Part shown: piece by piece, positions 24,231 through 33,710 of the stretch | How the letters are laid out: every line of letters starts with the position of its first letter | Numbering within the stretch: position 1 is the stretch's first letter | Assembly: GCF_009900745.1 (NCBI RefSeq) | Contig: NZ_WXVU01000001.1 | Span: forward strand, 310,001-374,000 | Direction of reading: 5' to 3' | DNA: 64,000 bases | Source of the DNA: Chryseobacterium sp. c4a | GTDB lineage: Bacteria; Bacteroidota; Bacteroidia; Flavobacteriales; Weeksellaceae | The notes under the pieces: model-generated | What the model was told of the DNA's origin: nothing | What the model saw: the letters and a program-made list of their open reading frames with translations, nothing else | The model's database searches: none | Made by a program: the position numbers and the translations under genes

Positions 24231-26123
24231 TTATTTTTCAAGTTGCTTATAGCTCCTCTGTATAAAATCTGTAAGGTCTTTTCCTTTCAGTAGATTTTGA
24301 GATAATTTGGCAAGATCCAAAGCGTATTTGATTAAGCTTTCCTTTTCCTCAGCATTCTCCGTTTTCAGGATCTGATTGGAAAGTTCACTGTTGGAATTCA
24401 CTACCAGATTGTACATTTCCGGGAAACCACCCATTCCGAACATACCGCCACCGCCGGTTGCCTGCATTTCCTTCATTCTTCTCATAAATTCAGGTTGGGT
24501 AATCGTGAATGGAGCATCATTGCTGTCAAGGTCCTCAAGCTGAACCGTAAATTTAGAGTCCTGGATGGCTTCTTCTACATTCTTTTTCAATGATTCCTTT
24601 TCAGTATCATTTAGTTTTGAAATAACTGGTTCATCTTTTTTAATCAGATTATTGATGTGGTCTGCATCCACTCTCGCAAATGAAATGTTTTCCTTTGTAG
24701 TTTCCAGTTTTTGGATAACGTGTGAAATGATTGGGGAATCTAATAGCAGTACTTCATATCCTTTATCTTTTGCAGACTGAATATAGCTGTGTTGTTCATC
24801 AGCATTAGTAGCATAAAGAATTACAAGTTTGTTATCCTTATCGGTTTGAGTAGGTGTGATTTTATCTACCAATTCATTCCAAAGGAAGTATTTACCGTCT
24901 GTTGTTGGATATAATGTGAATTTATCGGCTTTCTCTGCAAATTTCTCTTCAGTAATCACTCCGTATTCGATAACTACTTTAATATCATTCCATTTTTGTT
25001 CGTAGTCTTCACGATTTTCATTAATTAGAGAAGCCATTTTGTCGGCTACCTTTTTCGTGATGTAAGATGAAATCTTTTTTACAGCACCATCTGCCTGAAG
25101 ATAAGAACGGGATACATTCAACGGAATATCCGGAGAATCAATTACCCCTCTTAGGAGCATTAAGAAATCAGGAACGATCCCTTTTACTTCATCGGTTACA
25201 AATACCTGATTTTGGTACAATTGGATCTTATCCTTATCAATATTTAAGTTGTTGCTTAATTTCGGGAAGAATAAAACTCCGGTAAGGTTAAAAGGATAAT
25301 CTACATTCAGGTGAATATGAAATAGAGGTTCTTCAAACTGCATTGGATACAGTTCGTGATAAAACTTCATATAATCCTCATTGGTAAGATCACTTGGTGC
25401 GATTGTCCATGCTGGAGTAGGGTTGTTGATGATATTATCCACTTCCTCAGTTTCAGCAACTGCATCTTCAGGAGCATCTTCCGGTAAAGGAAGCGTATGG
25501 GTTTTTGTTCCGAATTTAATAGGAACAGGCATGAATTTATTATACTTTAATAGGAGCTCACGGATTTTTGTTTCTTCTAAGAACTCTACAGAATCTTCTG
25601 CGATATGAAGAATAATTTCAGTTCCTCTTTCTGTTTTATCTGTTGTTTCTTCAAGAGTAAATTCCGGGCTTCCATCACAGATCCATCTTACGGCTGGTTC
25701 ATCTTTATAAGATTTGGTAAGGATTTCTACTTTTTCAGCGACCATGAAAGCAGAGTAGAACCCAAGTCCGAAGTGTCCGATAATTCCTGAATCCTTTGCA
25801 GTATCTTTATATTTTTCCAAAAATTCTTCAGCTCCTGAGAACGCAACCTGGTTGATGTATTTTTCAACCTCTTCACCAGTCATACCAATACCTTGGTCGA
25901 TGATACGTAAAGTCTTTTGTTCTTTATCAATTTTAACCTCAAGTTTAGGATTGCCATATTCTACCTTTGCTTCACCAATACTTGTTAAATGTTTTAGCTT
26001 TAAAGTAGCATCCGTAGCGTTAGAAATAAGCTCTCTTAAGAATATCTCGTGGTCACTGTAAAGAAACTTTTTAATAAGTGGGAAAATGTTTTCCACTGAT
26101 ACATTAATATTTCCTTTCGTCAT
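24231..26123 (-). CDS. htpG: Chaperone HtpG (bacterial Hsp90)
   Basis: This 630-residue cytosolic ATP-dependent chaperone has an N-terminal GHKL ATPase with FLRELISNATDATLKLKHLT, IDQGIGMTGEEVEKYINQVA and the ATP-lid glycines GIIGHFGLGFYSAFMVAEKV. The middle domain has RGVIDSPDIPLNVSRSYLQA, with the conserved Arg of the catalytic loop. A C-terminal dimerisation domain follows, with a Gly-Met-rich stretch (MQATGGGGMFGMGGFPEMYN) near residue 555. Length is normal for bacterial HtpG. It is monocistronic. The upstream region carries a TGACA-N3-TGACA motif that may be stress-related. Confidence 0.97.
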   Translation of the reverse strand: MTKGNINVSVENIFPLIKKFLYSDHEIFLRELISNATDATLKLKHLTSIGEAKVEYGNPKLEVKIDKEQKTLRIIDQGIGMTGEEVEKYINQVAFSGAEEFLEKYKDTAKDSGIIGHFGLGFYSAFMVAEKVEILTKSYKDEPAVRWICDGSPEFTLEETTDKTERGTEIILHIAEDSVEFLEETKIRELLLKYNKFMPVPIKFGTKTHTLPLPEDAPEDAVAETEEVDNIINNPTPAWTIAPSDLTNEDYMKFYHELYPMQFEEPLFHIHLNVDYPFNLTGVLFFPKLSNNLNIDKDKIQLYQNQVFVTDEVKGIVPDFLMLLRGVIDSPDIPLNVSRSYLQADGAVKKISSYITKKVADKMASLINENREDYEQKWNDIKVVIEYGVITEEKFAEKADKFTLYPTTDGKYFLWNELVDKITPTQTDKDNKLVILYATNADEQHSYIQSAKDKGYEVLLLDSPIISHVIQKLETTKENISFARVDADHINNLIKKDEPVISKLNDTEKESLKKNVEEAIQDSKFTVQLEDLDSNDAPFTITQPEFMRRMKEMQATGGGGMFGMGGFPEMYNLVVNSNSELSNQILKTENAEEKESLIKYALDLAKLSQNLLKGKDLTDFIQRSYKQLEK

Positions 26124-26182
26124 AATATTTTAGATTTTTAATTTTCAAATCTTTCTCAAAAAAAATACCATGAAGGAGAAAG

Positions 26183-26202
26183 TGACAGAATGACATTTTT
26201 TT
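26183..26202. promoter_or_regulatory. TGNCA-N3-TGNCA motif between htpG and S9 peptidase genes
   Basis: TGACAGAATGACATTTTTTT lies in the divergent gap. A near match, TGACACAATGGCATTTTTTTT, occurs at 29238-29258, 55 bases before the gene at 29313. Both sit 75-95 bases before the start of a plus-strand gene. They may be a shared operator or alternative promoter. Confidence 0.4.
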
Positions 26203-26276
26203 GATAGAGAGAAACCAGTATTTATGTGGATTTGTCAAAGAAATACCCTATTTTTAGTCCTTAAAAATTTTTAAAA

Positions 26277-29159
26277 ATGAAGATGAAATGTACAGTTTTT
26301 ATTCTGTTCATAATGGCCTGTTGCCTGTATGGACAGAAAAAGCCATTAGACCATTCTGTGTATGACAGTTGGCAAAATATTGGCTCGAGAAAAATCTCAA
26401 ATGATGGAAAATGGGTGGCCTATTCTGTAGATGTTCAGGAGGGAAATTCTAACCTTTTTCTATATTCAGTTAAAAATAAAACTTCAAAGAATTTTGCCAG
26501 AGGAACAAAGGTAGATTTTACCAATGATTCCAGATTTGCTGTTTTTCAGATCCGTCCACTATATAAAGATATAAAAGCGGTAAAAGATAAAAAGCTTAAA
26601 AAGAATAAATTAACGAAAGACAGTTTGGCAATCGTTGATTTTGTGAGTGGGCAAACGGAGAAAATTGCAAATGTGAAAACATTTAAAATTCCTGAAAAAG
26701 CAGGATCTTATGTGGCTTATATTCTGGAAGATACAAAAGATAAATCCTCAGATAAAGAAGATGGTGATGAAAATAAAGAAGAAGATAAAAATGTAAAGCC
26801 ACTTCAGTTGGTTGTACGTAATCTTCTGGACGGGAAAAGTACAACGTATGATAATGTCATTCGCTACGAATTCAGTAAAAATGGAAAGCAACTTGCCTTT
26901 GTAACGAAGAAGCCGGACGAGAAAAAAGATAAAAAAGAAGGTAAAGATTCAACAGATGAAAAATCTGCGGATAAAAAAGATACGGATAAATCTAAACCAA
27001 AGAAATACGCCCTTGAAACCGTTCAGGTGGTAGATCTTCAGAAAGGAACAGTTACTAAAATTTCAGAAATGGAAGGTGATTTTTCACAATTATCCTTTGA
27101 TGAAGAAGGAAATCAATTGGCATTTGTAGGGACTTCTTCTGCGCAGAATGATTTGGTGAAGCTATATAATCTGTATTATTTTAATCTTAAAGGAAATAAA
27201 AAAGAGCTTGTAACGAATGAAAATACTCAAATGAAAAAAGATTGGGTAATTTCTGAAAATCGTTTGCCACTATTCAGTAAAAACGGAAAGCAGTTGTATT
27301 TCGGAGTGGCTCCAAGACCTGTTGCAAAAGATACTGCAATGATTGCGAATGATCATGCGGTTGTAGATATTTGGAATTACAGAGATGATTATTTGCAGAC
27401 TGTACAGCTTAAGGAGTTGAAAAATGATTTGAAAAAGTCTTACGCTGCGGTAATGCAAACAGAAAAACCAAACTTTTTTAGAAATATAGATGGTGACGAT
27501 TTAGATACTTTACGAGTAGTGAATGAAGGAAATGCTGAATTTGCTTTGGGGGTTAGCAGTTTAAATAACCGTATTTCTTCACAATGGGAAGGATCAACAA
27601 AGAAAACCTATTTCCTTATTGATAATAAAACTGGGGACAGAACGGAAATTATTAAGAATTTGGATGGTTCAGTTGCTGTATCTCCACTGGGAAAATTTAT
27701 TGTCATTTTTGATAGAGAAAAAGGAAGATGGTTGAGCTATAATGTTAAAACCAAGCAAACACTTCCTCTTAGTGCAGGATTACCGGTTTCTTTTGTGGAT
27801 GAAGAGTTTGATATGCCGGATTTCCCTTACTCTTATGGCATTGCCTCGTGGACGGATAATGATGAATCTGTCATTATCAAAGATCGCTTTGATCTTTGGG
27901 AGTTTTTCCTGAATGGCTCGAAAAAGCCAAGAAATATTACGAATGGATATGGTCGTAAAAATAAAATAACATTTGATACCTACGATTTAGATAAAGATAT
28001 TAAAAGTTTAAACCGAAAGTCTCCTATTTACTTATCAGCTTTTGACAATGCAACCAAAGCAAACGGGATTTTTAAAACCTCTATTCAGTCTGATACTGAT
28101 CCTGTAAAAATTCAAATGGAAGATGTATGGGGTTACCGTAGCTCACAAAAGGCTAAAAATGCAGATGAGTATATTGTTGTAAAAGAATCTTATACTGCTT
28201 CCCCCAATATTTTTGTAACATCCAATTTTTCGGATCAGCAAAAAATAAGCAATACCAATCCACAGCAAAGTCTTTATAATTGGGGAACAGACGAATTGGT
28301 AAATTGGACAACACCAAAAGGGAATACCTCTACAGGGGTTTTATTCAAACCGGAGAATTTTGATCCGAACAAAAAGTATCCTATGATTGTTTACTTCTAT
28401 GAAAAACTTTCGGATAATTTAAACCGTTATGTAGCACCGTCTCCAACACCTTCAAGATTAAATATTTCTTATTTTGTAAGCAACGGATATTTGGTTTTTA
28501 CTCCTGATATTTCTTACGTAGATGGCTTGCCTGGAGAATCTGCAATGGAATACATCAATTCCGGAGTTGAAAAGCTGAAACAAAATGCTTGGGTAGATGG
28601 TTCTAAAATAGGAATTCAGGGACAAAGCTGGGGTGGTTATCAGGTTGCTTACCTTATTGCTCATACCGATATGTATGCTGCAGCCTGGACGGGTGCTCCT
28701 GTTGTGAATATGACTTCTGCCTATGGTGGAATCCGATGGGGTTCTGGAATGAATAGACAATTCCAGTATGAAAAATCACAAAGTAGATTAGGAAAAAATC
28801 TATGGGAAGCACCGGATCTTTATATTAAAAATTCACCGCTTTTTGCCATTGATAAAGTAAAAACTCCCGTAGCCATTATGAGTAACGATGAAGATGGAGC
28901 AGTGCCATGGTACCAGGGAATTGAAATGTTTACGGCATTACGCCGTCTTGGAAAACCTGCGTGGCTTCTGAATTATAATGGGGACGATCATAATCTTATC
29001 AAGCGCCAAAACAGAAAAGATATCCAAATCCGTGAACAGCAGTTTTTTGATTATTATCTTAAAGGTGCAAAAGCTCCGGTCTGGATGACCAAAGGTATTC
29101 CAGCTACCAAAAAAGGAAAAGATTGGGGATTTGAGTTAACAGATGAGAAACCTAATTAA
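26277..29159 (+). CDS. Prolyl oligopeptidase-family (S9) serine peptidase
   Basis: This 960-residue exported or periplasmic peptidase has the signal peptide MKMKCTVFILFIMACCLYGQ. The N-terminal propeller part (about 25-680) contains two very charged low-complexity inserts, near residues 155-180 (DKSSDKEDGDENKEEDKN) and 215-245. The C-terminal alpha/beta hydrolase domain carries the nucleophile in KIGIQGQSWGGYQVAYLIAH (GQSWGG), the acid in SNDEDGAVPWYQG and the His in YNGDDHNLIKRQNRKD. It probably cleaves peptides after proline or similar residues for nutrition. A very strong terminator follows. Confidence 0.92.
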   Translation: MKMKCTVFILFIMACCLYGQKKPLDHSVYDSWQNIGSRKISNDGKWVAYSVDVQEGNSNLFLYSVKNKTSKNFARGTKVDFTNDSRFAVFQIRPLYKDIKAVKDKKLKKNKLTKDSLAIVDFVSGQTEKIANVKTFKIPEKAGSYVAYILEDTKDKSSDKEDGDENKEEDKNVKPLQLVVRNLLDGKSTTYDNVIRYEFSKNGKQLAFVTKKPDEKKDKKEGKDSTDEKSADKKDTDKSKPKKYALETVQVVDLQKGTVTKISEMEGDFSQLSFDEEGNQLAFVGTSSAQNDLVKLYNLYYFNLKGNKKELVTNENTQMKKDWVISENRLPLFSKNGKQLYFGVAPRPVAKDTAMIANDHAVVDIWNYRDDYLQTVQLKELKNDLKKSYAAVMQTEKPNFFRNIDGDDLDTLRVVNEGNAEFALGVSSLNNRISSQWEGSTKKTYFLIDNKTGDRTEIIKNLDGSVAVSPLGKFIVIFDREKGRWLSYNVKTKQTLPLSAGLPVSFVDEEFDMPDFPYSYGIASWTDNDESVIIKDRFDLWEFFLNGSKKPRNITNGYGRKNKITFDTYDLDKDIKSLNRKSPIYLSAFDNATKANGIFKTSIQSDTDPVKIQMEDVWGYRSSQKAKNADEYIVVKESYTASPNIFVTSNFSDQQKISNTNPQQSLYNWGTDELVNWTTPKGNTSTGVLFKPENFDPNKKYPMIVYFYEKLSDNLNRYVAPSPTPSRLNISYFVSNGYLVFTPDISYVDGLPGESAMEYINSGVEKLKQNAWVDGSKIGIQGQSWGGYQVAYLIAHTDMYAAAWTGAPVVNMTSAYGGIRWGSGMNRQFQYEKSQSRLGKNLWEAPDLYIKNSPLFAIDKVKTPVAIMSNDEDGAVPWYQGIEMFTALRRLGKPAWLLNYNGDDHNLIKRQNRKDIQIREQQFFDYYLKGAKAPVWMTKGIPATKKGKDWGFELTDEKPN

Positions 29160-29163
29160 TCAT

Positions 29164-29200
29164 AAAGTCGGCAGAGCAGAAAGCTCTGCCGACTTTTTAT
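29164..29200 (+). terminator. Strong terminator after S9 peptidase gene
   Basis: AAAGTCGGCAGAGC (29164-29177) pairs perfectly over 14 bases with GCTCTGCCGACTTT (29183-29196). Confidence 0.92.
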
Positions 29201-29237
29201 TTTTAAATATTTATTAAAAACAACATGAATGATAAGC

Positions 29238-29258
29238 TGACACAATGGCATTTTTTTT
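29238..29258 (+). promoter_or_regulatory. Second TGNCA-N3-TGNCA motif
   Basis: TGACACAATGGCA followed by a run of T lies 55 bases before ATG 29313 and resembles the motif at 26183-26202. A TATATTTA string closer to the gene (about 29286) is the more usual -7 element. Confidence 0.35.
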
Positions 29259-29312
29259 ATGATGAGTCTATTGTGAGCTTTTATTATATTTACCGCCAAT
29301 TTTAACAACAAT

Positions 29313-30761
29313 ATGGGAATCTTTGATTTTTTTAAGAAGAAAAACAACAGACAGGAAAATGTCAGTGCTCCGGTTCAGCAGCAGGAAATGCCAGAGGAGA
29401 AAATAGTAGAACAGATCGTGGAAGAAGAAGTGGTGGAAATCATACCGGAAACACCTATTCAATCACAACCTGCAGAAGAGAAAAAGGTGAATGAATTATA
29501 TGAAAAAATCAAGATTTACAGTGATTATATCGTGTATTCTATTGCACTTCAATTAAGAGGAGATTTTGCTCCGATTTCAGCATTTGAAAATGAGAATGGA
29601 GAGGTTGAAGGATTTACTTATACCATTACTGATCCTACTTATGGTCTTGCACCGCAGGTAGTATTGAGCAATATGAAGGAAAAGTTTGAAAATGAATTGA
29701 AAGAAGGAAAGATCAAGTCATATGCTATCTTATACCACTCTCAGTTTAATGATGATGGTAACCATGCTTTGGCAATTAATCCGGAGGATCTTAAAGCGAT
29801 TACCCTTTCTTATCATTTTAATGGTTCTGAAGAAGGTAATATTGCTTTACCTTATGTTTTCGAAAACGAAAATATTACTTTTAAAGGATTTACAGGATTT
29901 TCTCACGAGGAAAATAATGAGATCATGAATACTCAGTTGGTAGATGGCAAAGATTATTTTACCCACAGAGAAGAGATTAAGAGCCCTGAAATAATTAATG
30001 AAGCTGGAATCAAAATAAAGAAATCAAATGTTCATTCTCTTGCCAATATGTGGGGCGGAATTTTTGGTTTTCAAAATTTTCAGACTCAGGAAAAATATTC
30101 TCAATATTTGATGGAAACTATGGCTTTATGCAGAGTAGATGAGATCTCTGCTGATGAAAAGGCTAAACATACAGAGTTTGCAGATATCAAGTTCAAAACG
30201 ATTATTTCAGATGAATTTAATACTATTTATCCGGAAGTAAAAACCAATTTCTCTCTTGATTTTGAAACCAAAGAAATCCGTGAATGGGAAAATGTAAATA
30301 ACAATGAAGCTATTGTAGCTGGTCCCGCAAGAGATACATTTGGACTTTGGTTTTTTCCTACAGATTATGCAGAAAACAAAAATAAATATCAGACACAGAA
30401 TAAAATAAATGTTAATGTGAGCGGAATTATTTTTGTGCTAGATCTTCACGAAAGCTTTGAGTTACCGGATGGAACTAAAACTGACGAAGAATTTACTGCA
30501 TACAAGCCAAGCGAGGATCTTCCTGATTATGGATGTATTGACTTTATCGGTAAAGTGCTTGATATTAAAGAAACACAAGTATTGGAAGATGGTAGTGTGA
30601 AAGGGTTTATCCTGAAATTAAGATTGATTACGAATTCAGAAATGGAAGATTTCTTTACAGTTGATGCCTTTGTGAATAAAGAAAATATGCGATTTGAAAC
30701 ACTTACAGTAGGTATGCAGGTAGCAGGAGCCATGCAGCTGCAAGGTAGAATGGCAGAATAA
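29313..30761 (+). CDS. Hypothetical cytoplasmic protein
   Basis: This 482-residue protein opens with MGIFDFFKKKNN, typical of stand-alone soluble proteins of the YegJ/DUF2314-like style, followed by an acidic Pro/Glu/Val linker (about 13-55). The middle (about 60-360) contains the conserved-looking segments ENENGEVEGFTYTITDPTYG and SLANMWGGIFGFQNFQTQEK. The C-terminal 100 residues (CIDFIGKVLDIKETQVLEDG, FFTVDAFVNKENMRFETLTV) look like a small OB-like beta domain. There is no signal peptide or membrane helix. I do not recognise the family. It stands alone between two terminators, possibly sharing a regulatory motif with the preceding gene. Confidence 0.75.
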   Translation: MGIFDFFKKKNNRQENVSAPVQQQEMPEEKIVEQIVEEEVVEIIPETPIQSQPAEEKKVNELYEKIKIYSDYIVYSIALQLRGDFAPISAFENENGEVEGFTYTITDPTYGLAPQVVLSNMKEKFENELKEGKIKSYAILYHSQFNDDGNHALAINPEDLKAITLSYHFNGSEEGNIALPYVFENENITFKGFTGFSHEENNEIMNTQLVDGKDYFTHREEIKSPEIINEAGIKIKKSNVHSLANMWGGIFGFQNFQTQEKYSQYLMETMALCRVDEISADEKAKHTEFADIKFKTIISDEFNTIYPEVKTNFSLDFETKEIREWENVNNNEAIVAGPARDTFGLWFFPTDYAENKNKYQTQNKINVNVSGIIFVLDLHESFELPDGTKTDEEFTAYKPSEDLPDYGCIDFIGKVLDIKETQVLEDGSVKGFILKLRLITNSEMEDFFTVDAFVNKENMRFETLTVGMQVAGAMQLQGRMAE

Positions 30762-30786
30762 TATATAATATCTGTATAAAAATAAA

Positions 30787-30816
30787 AAACGGTCTGAATA
30801 TTCAGACCGTTTTTTT
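30787..30816. terminator. Bidirectional terminator
   Basis: AAACGGTCTGAAT (30787-30799) and its perfect complement to 30812 form a palindrome with T runs on both sides. It ends the convergent genes at 29313 and 30865. Confidence 0.88.
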
Positions 30817-30864
30817 ATTATTTGTTTATCCTGAAAATGTTTTTACATTTTTAGAGTTGTACAA

Positions 30865-32340
30865 TTAAAGTATCTTATCATTCCAAATTTGAAGATTATT
30901 CAAATCTTTTACATGATTGTATCTAAATATTTCTATTTGATATTCTGGGTAAGATGGATCCTGCTTATGCTTTATTTGATAGTAATCATCTTTGCCAATT
31001 TTATGAATGACAGGCTTTTCATTTTTATTATGAATCTGATCTAAACTAATCATCAGAGAATCATAGTGCGGCTTTGGAATTGAGCCTATAAATGATTTAA
31101 GAACTATCACTTTCTCTATAGAACTAGTGTTGATTTGTTCTTTATTATTTATATAAGGATTATAAATTTTATATCCTTTCTTTATAAGAACATCACCAAT
31201 TAAAGGATCATGATTTAAAATAAGTGTTGTATTTTTATTTTCTTGCGCAAGATTGTTCAATAAATCATCTATAGGAAGATTCCAACTATTTTTAGTAGTA
31301 TTGATATGGAAACTTACATTATACATTCCCCAAACATTTGCACAAAAGATTAATGCCAACGCAGATAAATATAAACGTTTATATTTACTTTGATCAGGAT
31401 TAAAAAAAAGTGAATTTTGAAGTGGACTTAAAGCAACAAAATTTCTCATTTTTCCGGCAATACCTGTGATAAAAAAAACAATTACTCCTATTAAATAGGC
31501 TATAATGCCAGTCTCTATTTTTTTCTGCTTAATTATAAGTAAAAAATCTCTTATATATAGCAATGTAAATCCTATTATTGATAAAATCCCTGCTACAGAT
31601 GTTGGAAATACTCCTTGATTACTTATCTGTGTTATAATAAAGCCAATAGCAGACTTCGTAAGCGAAAAAATTTGACCATCACTATTTTTAACCTGATAGT
31701 TAATTAGTATATAAAATTGATAACTGTATAGTAATCCAAAAGTAACTAAACTAGCAAGTGCGAATTTTATTTTTTTATTAGTTTTGGATTGATCTTTTAC
31801 CCAATGTATTATAAATAATGATGGAATTAAAAATACTCCTGCATATCCTATATAGCTCATTAAAGTAATGGCAATTGTAAAAAGTAACCAATGCTTTAAA
31901 GAGCTTTCTGTTTTTTTTGCTGACAATAAAACAAAAAGTACAGGTATAAAATAAGCATACCAACGTATACTTGTACCCCAAAGTAAAAATGCAGGGTTAA
32001 GTGCTACAATGGTAATGAGTGTAAAATCTTCAATCAACGAATTACTCTCTCTAGTTTTTTCAATATAAAAGAAACCAGAAAAGCATACCAATATTGCAGA
32101 AATAATTCTCAGTGTACTCCAACTGCCAAAGATATCAAACAGCCATTTATTTATCAAATAATGAGTGGGTGGATGAACATCTCTTGCAATAACATGATTG
32201 GATATAGCCGATTCTGTTTTTAAATTATTTATGAGATCAATATTGATTAACTCATCGTCATATCCATAAGAATTATAGGCAACAAATATATATACTAGTA
32301 AGATTAAAAAATAAATTAAATATCGATATTTTTTATTCAT
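30865..32340 (-). CDS. GT39-like polytopic membrane glycosyltransferase-like protein
   Basis: This 491-residue inner-membrane protein has about 9-10 hydrophobic helices and a C-terminal soluble tail from about residue 350. The first periplasmic loop contains VIARDVHPPTHYLINKWLFD, the DxHPPxxY pattern of ArnT/PMT-like GT-C glycosyltransferases that use polyprenyl-phosphate sugars. A second loop around residues 105-120 (LNPAFLLWGTSIRWYAYFIP) also fits. The acceptor is unknown; a cell-surface glycan or protein is likely. It begins 20 bases after recA on the same strand and may be read through from it. Base composition is even more AT-rich than neighbours, with many Ile and Lys codons, which may mean later acquisition. 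Confidence 0.75.
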   Translation of the reverse strand: MNKKYRYLIYFLILLVYIFVAYNSYGYDDELINIDLINNLKTESAISNHVIARDVHPPTHYLINKWLFDIFGSWSTLRIISAILVCFSGFFYIEKTRESNSLIEDFTLITIVALNPAFLLWGTSIRWYAYFIPVLFVLLSAKKTESSLKHWLLFTIAITLMSYIGYAGVFLIPSLFIIHWVKDQSKTNKKIKFALASLVTFGLLYSYQFYILINYQVKNSDGQIFSLTKSAIGFIITQISNQGVFPTSVAGILSIIGFTLLYIRDFLLIIKQKKIETGIIAYLIGVIVFFITGIAGKMRNFVALSPLQNSLFFNPDQSKYKRLYLSALALIFCANVWGMYNVSFHINTTKNSWNLPIDDLLNNLAQENKNTTLILNHDPLIGDVLIKKGYKIYNPYINNKEQINTSSIEKVIVLKSFIGSIPKPHYDSLMISLDQIHNKNEKPVIHKIGKDDYYQIKHKQDPSYPEYQIEIFRYNHVKDLNNLQIWNDKIL

Positions 32341-32360
32341 GGTTAAATATAATATCCTTA

Positions 32361-33362
32361 TTATTTATTTTTTAACTCTTCTTTGATTTTGTTTTCCAGT
32401 TCTTCAGCAAGTTCAGGATTGTCTTTTAAAACATCTTTTACAGCATCACGTCCTTGACCTAATTTAGATTCTTCATAACTGAACCAAGAACCGCTTTTCT
32501 TCACAATTCCCATATCTACCGCTGTATCAAGAATTTCTCCTACTTTAGAAACTCCTTCCCCATACATGATGTCAAATTCTGCTTGTTTGAAAGGTGGAGC
32601 TACCTTATTTTTAACGATCTTCACTTTCACACGGCTTCCGATTGCTTCATCACCTTGTTTAATTGGTGCACTTGCTTTTCTGATATCAATTCTTACGGAA
32701 GCATAGAATTTAAGAGCATTACCACCGGTAGTTGTTTCAGGGTTACCAAACATTACACCGATTTTTTCTCTTAACTGGTTGATGAAGATTACAGTACATT
32801 TCGTTCTTGAAATCGTAGCCGTTAATTTTCTTAATGCCTGAGACATCAATCTTGCGTGAAGACCCATTTTAGAATCTCCCATTTCTCCTTCAATTTCTGC
32901 TTTTGGAGTAAGAGCAGCAACAGAGTCAATAACAACAATGTCAATAGCTCCAGAACGGATTAAGTTATCAGCAATTTCTAATGCTTGTTCTCCGTTATCC
33001 GGTTGAGAAATGATAAGGTTTTCCAAATCGATTCCTAATTTTGCAGCATACGTTCTGTCGAAAGCGTGCTCAGCATCAATGAATGCCGCAATACCACCCG
33101 CTTTTTGAGCTTCAGCAATAGCGTGAAGTGTTAATGTTGTTTTACCTGAAGATTCTGGGCCATATATTTCAATGATTCTTCCTTTTGGATATCCTCCTAT
33201 ACCTAATGCGATATCTAATCCTAAAGACCCGGAAGGAATTACTTCTATTGTACTGTCAATAGATTCATCACCTAAAGTCATTACAGTTCCTTTTCCGTAT
33301 GTTTTGTCTAGCTTGTCAAGCACTAATGCTAGTGCTTTTTTCTTATCATCAATGTTACTCAT
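32361..33362 (-). CDS. recA: Recombinase RecA
   Basis: This 333-residue protein catalyses homologous strand exchange and would activate LexA self-cleavage where LexA exists. It has the Walker A motif [20 protein letters not shown], Walker [21 protein letters not shown], loop L1 [20 protein letters not shown] and loop L2 region [20 protein letters not shown]. The C-terminus is rich in Glu and Lys as usual. Start ATG 33362 ([18 protein letters not shown]) gives the normal family length; the longer frame to 33407 runs through the promoter. A TATTTTTG -7 element lies upstream. The GT39-like gene follows closely. Confidence 0.98.
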   Translation of the reverse strand: MSNIDDKKKALALVLDKLDKTYGKGTVMTLGDESIDSTIEVIPSGSLGLDIALGIGGYPKGRIIEIYGPESSGKTTLTLHAIAEAQKAGGIAAFIDAEHAFDRTYAAKLGIDLENLIISQPDNGEQALEIADNLIRSGAIDIVVIDSVAALTPKAEIEGEMGDSKMGLHARLMSQALRKLTATISRTKCTVIFINQLREKIGVMFGNPETTTGGNALKFYASVRIDIRKASAPIKQGDEAIGSRVKVKIVKNKVAPPFKQAEFDIMYGEGVSKVGEILDTAVDMGIVKKSGSWFSYEESKLGQGRDAVKDVLKDNPELAEELENKIKEELKNK

Positions 33363-33382
33363 CTTTATTAAAATAATTTCTC

Positions 33383-33390
33383 CAAAAATA
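33383..33390 (-). promoter_or_regulatory. -7 element of recA
   Basis: CAAAAATA on the plus strand is TATTTTTG on the minus strand, 21 bases before the recA start. No good TTG is seen at 17-19 bases; the nearest is 14 bases away. I see no clear SOS box. Confidence 0.55.
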
Positions 33391-33407
33391 CATAATTTAT
33401 AGATCAA

Positions 33408-33710
33408 AAACTAATGTTATTTACCTCTAAAAACGGTTTTAAAGGTTGATAATAATAAAATTTATAGACTTATATTGTTCATAACGAATGAGATGTGGAA
33501 TGAGGTGCTGGTGAATTAAGCTTAAGATAGGAAAGTTATAGCTGTAAGCAGAAATAGGAAAGTCGGAAATTTTTATTGGAAGGTGATTTTCAGGAATTAT
33601 TGTCTTAACAACTTATACAGGTAATTTTTTATATTGAAGAAAGCGAGCAGGGTTTTGTTTATACGATAAAAAAATGCTTATCTTAAAACATTCTTTTTTA
33701 AGATCATTCT
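33408..33710. other. Gene-free divergent region recA / 33711
   Basis: No gene is supported. Apart from the recA promoter, the only clear structure is a 9-base inverted repeat ATCTTAAAA (33680-33688) and TTTTAAGAT (33696-33704). It ends 6 bases before the next start codon, where it would cover the ribosome-binding region. Confidence 0.5.

Noticed and set aside
24057..24293. 78-codon frame on the plus strand
   Set aside because: It overlaps the end of htpG and its terminator and lies in a diverged intergenic repeat. It has no protein-like features.
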